Assembly: GCA_004154925.1 (NCBI GenBank)
Contig: QJNS01000082.1
Coordinates: 1 to 64,000 of the forward strand
DNA: 64,000 nucleotides
Direction: 5' to 3'
Source: Monosporascus cannonballus
Lineage: Eukaryota; Ascomycota; Sordariomycetes; Xylariales
Below, piece by piece: positions 50,317-62,600 of this stretch (the stretch's first letter is position 1; each line of letters starts with the position of its first letter). Both the position numbers and the translations under genes were made by a program. The notes beneath the pieces were generated by a model, which worked only from the letters and a program-made list of their open reading frames with translations, ran no database searches and was not told the DNA's origin.

Positions 50317-50526
50317 TGTTATAATCTAACGGTCTTGGCTTCCTTGCAGACGGTCGGACCCACGAAAAACATAAGTCCCGACCACCGCCAAGAAGTTACG
50401 TAACCGGCTCAAAGGTTTTAAGGTGCCAAATATCTTAAGCCCCTTAAGCCGGTAAGGAAGCTTCAAAGGGCTTAATAAGCTTAAGGTTTTAAGCTACTTA
50501 AGTACGTTAAGCCAGAACAAAAATAT
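50317..50526 (+). repeat. Family-B 5' LTR, first part (ends in target duplication)
   Basis: It starts TGTTATAATCTAACGGTCTTGG, the same start as the 12500-12899 LTR read on its minus strand, and runs through ACCACCGCCAAGAAG and AGCCAGAACA to AATAT, where element D begins. The continuation is at 57672. Confidence 0.88.
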
Positions 50527-50945
50527 TATTACAGGAACAGGGGTTCCTATCTCAAGGGCCCGCCTTCTAAGGCCGGGTGTGGACCTACACCGGTTAAACC
50601 CCGGATGGAAAGATCTTGGCCAGAAATTGGATAGCAGTGATCTAAATAATTTGACGGATTGATCAGATTATATAGATTACGTAAATCCGCGATATACTTA
50701 TTTTGGAATATTAAGATATATAGTACGCCGGTCTCCTATATAAATAATATTTACTTAATTTTCGCTTTTTAATTATCAAATTAAACTTATAACCAAAGGC
50801 AATTATTTTTTATTATAAAAAAAATATTTAAAATTTTTTTAACGAATATTATTAAGTTATTCCTTATTTTATTATTATTTGTAAATTAAAACCTTTTTCG
50901 GATATTATTTATATCTTTAAATGGATATATAATAAATTCGTTATA
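50527..50945 (+). repeat. Element D 5' LTR
   Basis: 419 bp from TATTACAGGAACAGG to TTCGTTATA. The first ~110 bases keep high GC (GGGCCCGCC, GGCCGGGTGTGG, the palindrome AGGAACAGGGGTTCCT). The last ~300 are strongly mutated, more so than the partner LTR. Confidence 0.9.
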
Positions 50946-50959
50946 TTTTAATAATTTTT

Positions 50960-52400
50960 TAATTAATAATTAACGAATAATTTAAAGCTTAATTAAATAT
51001 AAATTTTTTTAAATATAATATAAACGATAATATAAAATAATATTCAAAAAATAAATAATATATTTAACCTTTATTATTAATTAATAAAGAATTAATAATT
51101 AAAATATATAATTTATTTTTTATTAAAAAAATATTTTAATTAATTAATAATATGGTTTTTATTATTTAATCCTAAAAAAAGCTTTTTTTTTAACCGTAAT
51201 AATAATTTTTCCTTAAAAGAAAAATAATTAAAGTTTAAAACTTTAAGGTTAAAAAAATTAAAAAATTTTTTTCCAAAAATCGGAAAAAAAAAATACGTAA
51301 TAAAAAAAAAAAATAAGTTAATAATTAACAAAAAATTATATATCCTAATAATAAAAATATAAATTTTATAAAAAAAAAACGCTAAATTCGCTTATTAAAT
51401 ATAATAAAAATTTTTAATTTTATTATTATTCGGCGTAATTTAATTATACGAAAAAATTATATCCCTTTTTAATTATTACGGAATACCAGAAATTAAAAAT
51501 TATAAATTAATATTTTTTAAACCCTATAACGGAATTACGGACGTAAAAAAATTCCTAATTTAAACCAGATTTTATTTTAAGTTTTATGAAAATTTTTTAA
51601 CGGAAAATTATTAAAAAGTAATAATTATTTTATAATTCCTTACCGGAAAAATTTTTTTATAATTCGAATTTATTATAAAGGATTATTTTTAAAATTACCC
51701 GAAAAAATTTTCGGATATTATTAATTATATTTTCGGCGAATACAAATATTTTGAAAAACGAATAAAAATTTTATTTAAAAATTTAAATAAAAAATAATAC
51801 GTAATTAAATAATTATATTTTTTCCGTTAAACGAAATTAATAACTAAATATATTACCAAATTTAATCGTTTAATAACCATTTTTAATTTACCGGAAAACG
51901 TATTATTTTATTTATTTTATAACGGCTTAAAACTTTAAATTAAAAATAAATTATATATAGTATTTAAAATTAGCTTTTTTGCAAAATATACCGATATAGT
52001 TATAATAACCGATAAACAAATTTTTAACCGGTACCTTAAGAAAAAAAAAATTAATAAACAAAATAACAATAAAGGTTTTAATAGCCGTACCAAAAGGGAT
52101 AAAAGCAAACCTTAAAAAAAAATAAACTTTACTTTAAAAAAACCTAAAAAAAATAAATCCAAAATAAAATGTTTTAATTATGGCAAAAAGGGATATTTTA
52201 AGAATAAATACCGTTTTTCCCCTAAAAGGAATTCCAAAAAAAAAAAGATTCCTTAACCCTAAAAAAAAGCCTGAATAGCTAAACAGGAAACGGACAATAA
52301 GGCAAAAAAGGAAGAAAAAAAAATTAATTCGACTTTTTCCTAGCCAGAATTTATTATTACCATAATTATTCAAATCCAGAATAATATCCTAAAATACGAA
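50960..52400 (+). pseudogene. Element D gag with CCHC knuckle
   Basis: The coding-like plus strand ends in a zinc knuckle at about 52167-52211. It reads CFNYGKKGYFKNKY: CX2CX4HX4C spacing with the second Cys, the His and the last Cys now Tyr, and Lys-rich sequence on both sides. Minus-strand frames at 51140-51331 and 52134-52373 are antisense shadows in Lys/Phe-biased sequence. Confidence 0.68.
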
Positions 52401-53189
52401 AATTATTTTACTTACCAAAATTTTAAAATTAAAGCCTATAAGTATTACCTAGGACAAATAATTTCCAAAATAACTATTAAATTAAGATATTTTTATTATT
52501 TTAACGCATAATAATATAAAATACATAAAATAAACGGTTAATTCCAATTAAATTTTAACAATTACGGATAATTATCTTTAAAGCTTTACGGATTTTCAAA
52601 ATATATTATATATCTGAAAACAAAAATAAACCCGTATAAATTATTACATTTTACCGCCTATTAACGCGACGGTTATCTCATCCATTTTAAGGCCAAAAAA
52701 AATAATACCTATTGGCCTAAATAACGTAAAGAAACAATTACCGAACCAGATAATAAATGCCGCTATATAGAAATTCCCCGTTAACCAAAATACCTTAGGT
52801 TTTATTACTTATATCCCAAATTAAAACGGAATCAAAAAGTAATATCGTAAAGATATTTATGTTACTTTCCGATATTTTGTACCTAATATAAGCTCCTAAA
52901 TATAAGAATATTTTTTAAAAAAATCCATACCTTTAATCCCATAATTTACGAAATACAAAATCTAAGGATAAACCCAGGAAAAATAAATATTTCTAAATAC
53001 AAATATAACAAAAAAACCTGGTTTAAATACAAAAATAATTAATATACCAAATACGTTATTCGAAAAATACGAAAATAAAGGTTTTTACAAGCCGGACAAT
53101 ATTAAAAATCAAAAAATTACAAAAGCCCTTAAAATTAAGGTACCGAAAAGCCTTAATTTATAAAACCTTATGTAAAATAACAAAAAAAA

Positions 53190-56100
53190 TACGCAATTAA
53201 ATTAAAATTTCTTTTTAATACAGGAACAAAACCCTTAAAGCTATAATTAACTTAAAAACCGAAAATAATTTTATTTTTTCCGTTACAGCAGAAAAATACC
53301 ATATCCCCTAAAGATATAAATTAAAATCTTATAAGTTCCGTACGGTGGACGGAAACTTATCTACCTATAAAAACGAACAAATCCTTCGGGAAATAAAGGA
53401 ATTACTAATACAAATTTAAGGATATACAGAATATATTTCGCTAAATATTATTAATATTTCTAATTACGATATTATCTTGGGAATACCGTAATTCCAATTT
53501 AATAATCCGCAAATCGATTAAAAAAACCGAATATTTTTTTGGGATAAAAGTATTCCGCTTTAAAAGGATAAACGGGAACTTTATTTTATGGTCAGAAAAA
53601 TACAGGTTACGGGCCAGGTTACGTCCATACCGCCAGAATACCGACGGTTCGAACGGATATTTTAAGATAAAACTAATTACGAACTACCCCTACATAAATA
53701 ATAAAATCACCAGATACTTATTAAGGAAAAATATTATCTTAAGTTTTATAAAATTTACCATATAAGCCCTAAAAAAGCAAAAGCTTTATAAAAAAACATA
53801 TAACTAAATCTGAAAAAAAGTTACATACAGCCCTCCGAATTTCCAACAAAATACCCCGTTATCATAATACCCAAATTAAAAAATAACAAACAAAAAATTA
53901 ACGAAAATAAAAACCCCATATATCGACGAATAATCGATTACCGTTAATTAAACGATATAACCATCAAAAATAAATACCCGCTTACCTTAATAAATACCCT
54001 AAAAAAAATACTAATAAAGCTAAATAATTTACTGCGTTTAATTTCCGAAATAACTATTATCGTATACGGATAACCAAAAAAAAAAATAAAAAATAATATT
54101 TAAAATAATCCATAAGCATTACGAATATAAGGTAATACCCTTAAAACTTACTAATATTCCCGCCAATTTCCAATACCTAACCATAACCATTTTTAAATAA
54201 TTCCTAGACAAATTTATATTCGTATACCTGGACGATATATTTATTTACTTAAAAACCTTAAAAGAATACAAAAAACATATAACTTAAATATTCGAAATAC
54301 TGGATAAAGCTAATTTACGAATCAACCCAGTTAAAAACATATGGCATATGCAAAAATTAAACTTTTTAGGATTTACCCTTACCCCCGGACAGATTTAGGT
54401 TTAACGTTTCAAATTAAAAGCAATTAAGGACTGGCCTATCCCCGATAAAACAACCGTAACGGATATCCGACAAATTTTAGGATTTACGGATTACATACGT
54501 AACCTAATTAAAAAATATAAAAATATAATTAAACCATTAACGAAACTTATTACTAAGGAATATATCAAAAAAGAATTTAAGTTTCCAGAAAATACGAAAA
54601 AAACATTCCAATCCTTAAAAAACGTAATTACCAACGGACCTATTATATATATGCCAAACCGAAATAAAAAAAAACGCCTAAAAACAGATATTTCAAATTA
54701 CGCCCTAGGTACTATCCTAAAATAACTAAAAAATAATAATAAATAATACCTAATAATATATTACTCCAAAGCGTTTAAAAATATAAAACTTAAATATCCA
54801 ATTTACGACAAAAAATTATTAGCAATTATTAACGCCTTAAAAAAATAAAAACCATTTTTCGGTAAAACTAAGGAACTTTTCGATATTTACTTTAATTACA
54901 AAAATCTAACCCGATTTATAAAAACAAAAAAACTAAATAAATAATATAAAAAATAAATAATTTTCCTATTTAAATTTAATTTTAAAATATATTATATTAA
55001 GGGGAAAAAAAATATCCAGGCAAATATTCTTAATCGCAAAGGCGATTATAATTCTAAAAATCCCAAAAGAAACATATAAATATTACGACGTAATAAAGAT
55101 GGTATAATACAATTATACGAAATATTAAAAAAACTAATTTTTAAATTTTTAATACGATTCAAGAATTTTTATAACTTAAAAAAACAAAAAAAAATTTAAC
55201 AATTAAAAAGGCGATCTAAGGATTAATTAATATATCGTAACAAAATTTATATTCCAAAAAGCTAATAAAAACAGTTTATAAAAAAATTTTATAAAAACCT
55301 ATTATACGGATACCAAAAAATCTTTAAAATTATTAAATAATTATAAGAAAAATATAATTTCCCTAAGTTATACTACGTAATTAAGACGGTTATTAAAAAT
55401 TATAACATTTATAACAAAACAAAAACAATATACCATAAACCTTACGGATTACTATAGCCTACCGACATTCTTAACAAAATTTGGAATACTATAATTTGGG
55501 ATTTTATTATTAACTTCCCTCCTTTTAAAAACTTAATTATTAAAATTAAGTACGATAAAATATAAATAATTATTAATAAATTTACTAAATATAGGTATTT
55601 CTTACCCTTTAAAAGGAATGTAACGGCAAAACAATTAGTTTACGCCTTTATTTAAAATTACTTAAACAAATATAAGGTACCAAGAAAAATTATTTCCGAC
55701 AAAAATAAACTTTTTACCTTTAAATTCGGCATTAATTTTTTTAAATAAATCGGTATTAAGCTCAAATTTTCCATAACTTATTATTCTTAATCTAACAGGC
55801 AAATCAAAAAACTAAACCAAACCTTAAAATAATACCTGTAAAATTATATCAATTACTAACAAAATAATTAAGTAAAACTTTTACCGTTAGCACAAATAAC
55901 TTATAACATTTCCGTTAATAAAGATATAGGCGTATCCCTTTATACGGCTATATATAAATACGACGCAGAAACCTAATAACCTAAGCAACCGCTTACCAAA
56001 GCATCGAAAATCACCTTAATCGCTCCAAAAACAAAAATATTAATAACGGAAATTAAAACTATTTAAACTTATCTCCGGAACGAATTACGATTTTTTCAGC

Positions 56101-56600
56101 GAAAAATAAGCTAATACTATAACAAAAAAAAATTAAAAAACTAATTCTATCGAAAGAAAATAAGGTTTACTTACTGCGCCAAAAATAAAACGTAATCTCG
56201 AATATCTTTCAAATTAAAACAAAACGACCTAACGACAAATTCGATTTTAAAAAATTCGGTCCATTCAAAATTAACGAAATTATTTCCAAAATTAACTACC
56301 GATTATCGCTACCCAAAACCATAAAAATACACCCTATTTTCTATATTTCCTTACTTAAACCAACGCCCAAAAACGTCCCGTTAAAAACCAACTTAAAAAT
56401 TAAAAAGGATAACGGCAAATACGAAATCGAACGAATACTAAACTTTAAAATAATTAAAAACAAAATTTAATACTTAATTAAATAAAAAAAATACCTACCG
56501 GAAAAAAATATATGGGAACTATTTAACCACTTAACAAATACGATAAACCTGGTTAAGACGTTCTACCGCCAAAATCCTACCCAATCATTTCCAACGCGGC
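53190..56600 (+). pseudogene. Element D pol: protease, RT, RNase H, integrase, chromodomain
   Basis: Protease: the site at about 53210 reads KFLFNTGTK where DTG is expected, and the C-terminal YDIILGIP is at about 53465-53490. RT spans 53929-54560: IIDYR, then DITIKNKYPLTLI, then VYLDDIFIY (catalytic Asp pair kept, about 54220), NFLGFTL and the IRQILGFT region. RNase H is at about 54640-55080 (KTDISNYALGTIL). Integrase is at about 55290-56200, with degraded HHCC ligands (YNIYNKTK), WDFIINFPP around the first Asp (about 55499), and QIKKLNQTL, where the catalytic Glu has become Lys. The chromodomain is at 56405-56580, including KYEIERILNFK and NIWELFNHLTN. Confidence 0.88.
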
Positions 56601-57065
56601 TAAGGTCGCAAACGATAACGGTTCCCCATTTAGGTCCAGACCTACAGCGCTCTAATCGAAAAAAATAAACGCTTTTACAAAAACGTCCATCTTAAAAATA
56701 AGCTATACTTATTCCGCGTCCATATAACGTTACTTTTCTTCTAACCTTTCCCGTTTTTTTTCTTAATCCAATTCATAACCTTCCTTCAAAATAACAAAAA
56801 CCTTTTTCTGCAAAACATTTTGTTAAAAACGCAAACGTTTTAATCGCCTAAAAAGCTCCATTAATTTATCCTCCACCTTACGCTGCTCCTTTTGCAAACG
56901 CTTTCGCTCCTCCCTAATTTTTACTAAGGAATTCATAGTTAATACGTTATAAAACGAACGTTAACAACGGGTACAATAACCATAACTTAAAATATTTATT
57001 ACAAAGAAATAATCGAATTTTCCGAAATAAACATAATTAGAACAAACGATAACTTTCGACCCAAA
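56600..57065 (-). pseudogene. Element D antisense frame: Cys-rich start plus coiled coil
   Basis: Opposite to pol, between chromodomain and 3' LTR, the minus strand reads as a protein. It starts with a Cys/Tyr-rich part (VCSNYVYFGKFDYFF, then SYGYCTRC; several Tyr are probably former Cys), followed by a charged heptad segment (VKIREERKRLQKEQRKVEDK, MELFRRLKRL) and a KKVFVILKEGYELD tail. The piece 56823-56936 is uninterrupted from Met. The breaks are TAA at Gln-like positions. From memory this resembles Cys-rich, coiled-coil hypothetical proteins common near fungal Gypsy elements; the role is unknown. It ends before or within the chromodomain region. Confidence 0.55.
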
Positions 57066-57252
57066 TTTTTCTATATAACTCGTTTAATTATCGCGCGCCT
57101 TATATTAATTCAATCGAGATTTTCTTTTTTCCTTCTAAATACGGCCTATCATAATAAAGTTAACTAAAACGTTTCCAACTTTTTTTAACAATACGAAATG
57201 GCAACTTACGGTCTTTATCTTTAGGACAAAAATCCTTGGAAAGGGGAAATAA

Positions 57253-57671
57253 TATTACAGGAACAGGGGTTCCTATTTTAAGGGCCCGCCCTTTAAGGCC
57301 GGGTATGGACTTATACCGGTTAAACCCCAGATAAAAAGGTCTTGGCCAGAAATTGGATAACAATAATTTAAATAATCTAACGGATTAATCAGATTACATA
57401 AATTACGTAAATCTGCAATATACTTACTTTGGAATATTAGGATATATAGTACGCCGGTCTCCCATATAAATAACACCTATTTGGTTTTCGCTCCTTAGCT
57501 ATCAAACTAAGCCTATAACCAAAGGCAGCCGTTCTTTATTGTAAGAAAAATACCTAAAATCTTTTTAACGAACATTATTAAGTTATTTCTTACCTTATTA
57601 TTACCTGCAAATCAAGACCCTTTTCGGATATTGCTTATACCTCCAGGTGGACGTATAACAGGTTCGTTACA
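57253..57671 (+). repeat. Element D 3' LTR
   Basis: 419 bp from TATTACAGGAACAGG to GGTTCGTTACA, gap-free against the 5' LTR. Its 3' half is much less mutated (CTATCAAACTAAGCC, CCAGGTGGACGTATAACAGG). Two minus-strand frames over 57160-57476 are shadows in the GC-rich part. Confidence 0.92.
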
Positions 57672-57868
57672 AATATATACGATTATTATGTCTATAATTT
57701 AAATAATTTCAGTTGCCAAGATAATATCGTTACTTAAGGTATATTTAATATTATAAAATATAATATAATTACTGTATTTATTATTTAAATTCCTATAATA
57801 TTTTTATTAATATATATGTGTTTAATTAAGGTTTAATAATTAATTAAATCTTTTAATTATTATACGTT
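57672..57868 (+). repeat. Family-B 5' LTR, second part
   Basis: It resumes in register after the AATAT duplication: ATATATACGATTATTATG, a TTTCAGTTGC block, ATTACTGTATTTATT and AAGGTTTAATAATT, matching the 3' half of the 12500-12899 LTR on its minus strand. It is heavily RIPped. Confidence 0.85.
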
Positions 57869-57879
57869 ATAAATTTTTA

Positions 57880-59480
57880 TTTAATAATATTATTAAATTT
57901 TAAGTATTATCGATTAATATTATATTTATTAGTAAACAACCGAGATAACTTATTTATTAAATTCTTAATTACCCAGATATTAAAATAAAATCTGAAAAAG
58001 AAAAAGAAAATTTCGTTTTTTTCGCGAAAAAGTTTTTCGACGACTGGATATCATCAACGAACGTATTTTCCAGCTTAAAAGAGATAATAATAACCTTACG
58101 ACATTTTTTAAGCCACCTATAAAAAGCTTAAGAGAAAAAAAAGACTCCCGAAATTAAGAAGTTTTTTCGAATAAGCCAAATTATTTAGTTGAATTTTATT
58201 AAGGAAGCAGAAAAGGTTCTTAAGCTTTTTAAGTTAGAAATTTTCGATAAAACCTTAATTATGTTATAACTGTTTTTAACTTAATGCCGAATATATTTCG
58301 GGCATTTTTTATTCGACTTATTACGTTTATTATATATATTAAATTCGTAATCGGATAACTTATCGGAAATACGGTTATTTAATTTAAGCCCGTCATAAAA
58401 AGGTACGTTATTCTGTTAATCGAAAAAGGAAACCCAAAAATAATATGAATTTATAATAATTACGAATAATTCGAATAAATAGTGACGAAAGTTTTTGGAA
58501 TAATAAACGAAAAAGTAAAAACCCAAAAATAAATTTATTAATTGTAATAAAAGGGATTAGGATTTAATTATGGTAATACGTTAATTTATTTAGCCGCTAA
58601 GTTAAATTAAAAATAGAAAATATTAATAACTAAGTTTTCCGACGGCCTAATAAAATATAAAAAAGGTTTTTAAATTTAACCGGCTTAATTATTTATCAGA
58701 TTGTATTATTATAATAATTAGAATTAGGGATCGATAATACGTATAATGTATTAAAGGTATTAAAGGAAAAAAATAATAATAAACCTTATTATATGGCTAA
58801 TATTAACGTTTCCCGACGTAATAATACTTTTTACGGCATGGAACCTAGATTTATAGAATTTGAAATTACGTATAATAAGATTAGAGTCAAATTAAATGTT
58901 ATAATTATAATAAAATAAGATATAAAGTATTATAGTATAAGACAGCTAGAAAACGCCGTTAAAATAATTGAAAACATATATCTAAGGGATAATTTAAAAA
59001 GAATTAAAGGGACGGAAATAAGTCCATTAACATAATCCAGTTTAGGTATATATTAGGTCTCCTATAGCAAAAAGTCTAATAAAAACCAATACGATAAGAA
59101 ATTCGACGAAAAATCCAAAAAACCAAAAAGCTGAGTTAATAAATATTGCGAACATAATAAAAAAACATTATAAGGATAGTTACGCGAATACCAGAATTGG
59201 ACAGAAAGAATTTGTTCCGAAATTCCCGATCGATATGGCAAAATGTACGTTATATATTGTCGACGACGAGAATATCTCGATTACGAAAAATGGAAATAAC
59301 ATATTTACGAACGTATTACTCGTATATATTATAACGGATTCGATTTTCTAAACCGAACTGGAGATATTAAAAATAATAAGCAATAATATCGGTAATGTCG
59401 AAATATAGGTCCAGAAGATATTTAATAATTGGCCGAAATAAAACGCTAATCCGAAAAACAATAATACCTACAAAACGACC
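57880..59480 (+). pseudogene. Family-B gag region
   Basis: Coding-like plus-strand sequence between the 5' LTR and the short insertion. Around 59130-59200 a Cys/His-containing patch (KYCEHNKKT) could be a degraded metal knuckle, but the spacing is not a clean CCHC. Many TAA and TAG stops. Identity as gag rests mainly on position upstream of protease. Confidence 0.45.
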
Positions 59481-59492
59481 TTTTTTATTATT

Positions 59493-59616
59493 TGTCACGG
59501 CACAGAAGAACAAGAGTCTAGCCATTACACCACTAAAAGTGGAACGTTGTCAGGTCGAGCCCTGACCGCCTTGTTCTGCTCTATATACCTACAAGGTGCC
59601 ACTTGGGACCGTGATA
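59493..59616. mobile_element. 124-bp LTR-like element with perfect target duplication, not RIPped
   Basis: It starts TGTCACGGCAC and ends GGACCGTGATA, with TTATT on both sides (59488-59492 and 59617-59621). Composition is balanced within RIPped family-B gag/pol. An 8-bp stem AGAACAAG (59507-59514) pairs with CTTGTTCT (59570-59577) and encloses a GTCAGG/CCTGAC hairpin with loop TCGAGC (59549-59566), a partly tRNA-like outline. The termini resemble those of 45093-45242. Solo LTR or miniature terminal-repeat element. Confidence 0.78.
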
Positions 59617-59621
59617 TTATT

Positions 59622-62600
59622 ATTAATAATATAATTATGAAACGGAAAAAGAATTAATTTAGCGTATAATAAAAGAGTATTATTAGAAAGTTATTACGGA
59701 TTTTCATTTTTAATTAATATTTATTATATATTTTTCTAAATATATTATTAAGAAAAAATACGTTAATTTATAAAAAGTTTTGGAAACGATAATTAGGACG
59801 ACGTATAATAGGATATAATCGTAAACATAAGAAAATAATTTATTTGATAAAGAAAGAAATTATAGCAAAACTAAATATAATTAATATAACTTGAAAAAAA
59901 TAATACGCCGGCAATAATAACAAATATAGCAATTTAACGTATTAAACGAAAAAAAATATAAAAAGAGTTCGATAAATTCGAAAAGGAATTTTAAAAAAAG
60001 GTTACCTATAAAAAAGCCGCAAAATGACGAAATTTAAAAAACTTAAAAAAGACTTCCGAAAAAGGTTTTAAACGTAATAATAAAAACCGTTAATAACCTT
60101 ATTATTTGGAATATACGAATTAGAACGTTGTGGTATATCGTAATAATAAGTTACGGAGCTTTAGGCGAGAATTATATTATACAGAATATGGTTAATAAGC
60201 TTAGATTATTATAGAAATACAAATTAAAACCTTATATAGTAATAAATACCAAAGGTTAGGAATTCGCTTACGATAACGGAAAAACCATATACGAAATTAA
60301 TTATTTCGAAATTTTTGTCCAAGGACGATATTAAACGGTTAATTTCGATATCGTTTTATTCGAGAATTACGATATGATCTTAAGATTACCATAGATATGC
60401 CAATACGGAATTTTAATTAACAGAGAAATTAATTAGATAAAATTTATTTTATTCCTTATTGAATAAAAAAATTTCTTTTTAATATTTGGTTAATAATGGC
60501 GACGAATGCAAATATAAGGATACCACAGAAACCTTACCGCCTATAAGAACAAAATATAAGAAAGAAAACGAGCTTTAAAGAAAAATATGACGTATCGTTA
60601 TTATTATCAAAGCGAAATTAAAGTAATTAAATAATGATCTAAAACAAAAGTAATAGCTCTAAAAATCAGAAAATCTAACTAATATGTTATTATAATACCA
60701 TAGATATAAACAGCTTTTCAAAAAGGAATTCGATACGAAATTACCAGAATATAGTGAATAAAATCATAAGATAGTTCTTAAGAAAAAGTCCTCGACGAAG
60801 TTTTACCCTATTTACAACCTTAGCGGAAACGAATTACGCATTTTCAGAAAATATCTAGAAAGTCGGCTATGAAAAGGATAGATTTAATTTTCGCAGTTAT
60901 CAGCAGAATACCTTATATTTTTCGTGTTATAAAAAAACGAAAAATTGTAGCTTATGGTTAATTATTAATAATTAAACGATATTACTGTTAAAAATTGAAC
61001 ATTATTACTCTTAAGTACGGGAATAAAAGATTAACTTTACAGAACCAAATAATATATAATATTTGATTTCAAAAATAAATATAACCTTATTAAAATTGAA
61101 AAATACGAATAAAAAATAACTTTCAAAACGAAATACGGATTATTTAAGTATTTAATAATATTAATAAGATTTATAAAAGTACCAGCAATTTTATAACGAA
61201 TAATTAATCATATATTACGAGAATACTTCGATGTTTTCGTTATATATTATTTCGACGACATTTTTATTTTCTTTGAAACGGAAAAAACATACGTAATAAT
61301 ACGTTTATAAGATTTTTCAAGCTTTATAAAACGCAAAGTTATTTATTAACGCGGAAAAAATCAATTCCATAAATAAGAAATAAAATATCTGGGACATATT
61401 ATTACTTTAAAATATATCAGAATAAACTTTAAGAAAATCGCTGTACTCACAAAATGACAAATGCAAATAATAATTAAAAAAATACAAGTATTTTTTGGAT
61501 TCGCTAATTATTACAGAAAGTTTATTTAAAATTTTAGCAAAATAATTATACTCTTAATAAATCTTACGAAGAAAAAAAAGTTCAAATAAACGCCAAATAC
61601 GGAAAAAGCATTTCAAAACATCAAAAATACGATTACTAATAAACCAGTATTAATTATGTATAATTTAAACCGCCCTGTTAAATTAAAAACCGATATTTCG
61701 AATTATGCATTAAGCGTAATAATCGGATAACGAAATAATTAAAGCAAATTACATCTTATTGTATTTTTTTCGTACAAATTAAAAGGAGTCGAATTTAATT
61801 ACGGTATTCTAGATAAGGAATTTATAATTATTATTATAATATTTCGAAAATTTAAGCATTTCATAAAAGGAAGTTCGTATTAGGTTAAAGTTTATATAAA
61901 TTATTAAAATCTTACCCGATTTATTATAACTAAGGAGTTTATGAAACGCTAATTAAGATATGTAGAAAAATTGATAAATTTTGACTTCGTTATTGTTTAT
62001 AAGAAAAGTTTAAAAAATAACAAAATACCTTAAATAAGTAACCAGATTTCGAAAAGAAAATTAGTTAGAATTAGCTATATAATTTTCGATATTACCATAG
62101 AAAGATATTTACGTTTACGACAAATTGCAACAATTCGAGCAGTACCTTACGATATGCACCAGAGAATCCAGCAGTATAACGACGGTCTTCTAGAAAGCCA
62201 AAGAACAAATAAAATATAAATTCCAAAAAATACCAAAAAAATCTAATACGAAAAATATACGAACATTAATTATACGAATATCCAAAAATTTACAAAATTT
62301 TAAAACAACTTTAACGCATATATTCCTTTTTTAAAATAAAAATAACGGTATAAAAAGTTATACAGCAATACGATATTTACGCCAGAACGAAATCTCGACG
62401 ACATAAGCTATACGGAAAATTACAGGTAATACTAATCGCAAAACGACGATAATATTGAGTTATATTTAACTTTATTACCAAACTTTTTATATTAAAAATT
62501 CAAATTTCAGAAATATATTGCGATAATATTTTCGTAATTATCGAACGATTTACGAAATTTTCTTATTTTTTACCATAATACAAAAATATGAACGTTAAAC

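Larger units (their letters stand above)
50527..57671 (+). mobile_element. Element D: complete chromovirus inserted in a family-B LTR
   Basis: 7.15 kb with two LTRs of 419 bp (50527-50945 and 57253-57671) and a perfect target duplication AATAT (50522-50526 and 57672-57676). The interior on the plus strand encodes gag with CCHC knuckle, protease, RT with an intact YLDD box, RNase H, integrase and chromodomain. An antisense frame follows, then a purine-rich tract (GGAAAGGGGAAATAA) just before the 3' LTR. It is full-length and dead. The family-B LTR continues in register on both sides, which proves the nesting. Confidence 0.94.

Noticed and set aside
51140..51331. Minus-strand frame rich in Phe and Leu
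   Set aside because: Low-complexity antisense of Lys-rich gag in element D. The same applies to 52134-52373.
57160..57476. Two overlapping minus-strand frames
   Set aside because: They lie across the GC-rich start of the element D 3' LTR and have no counterpart in the 5' LTR.
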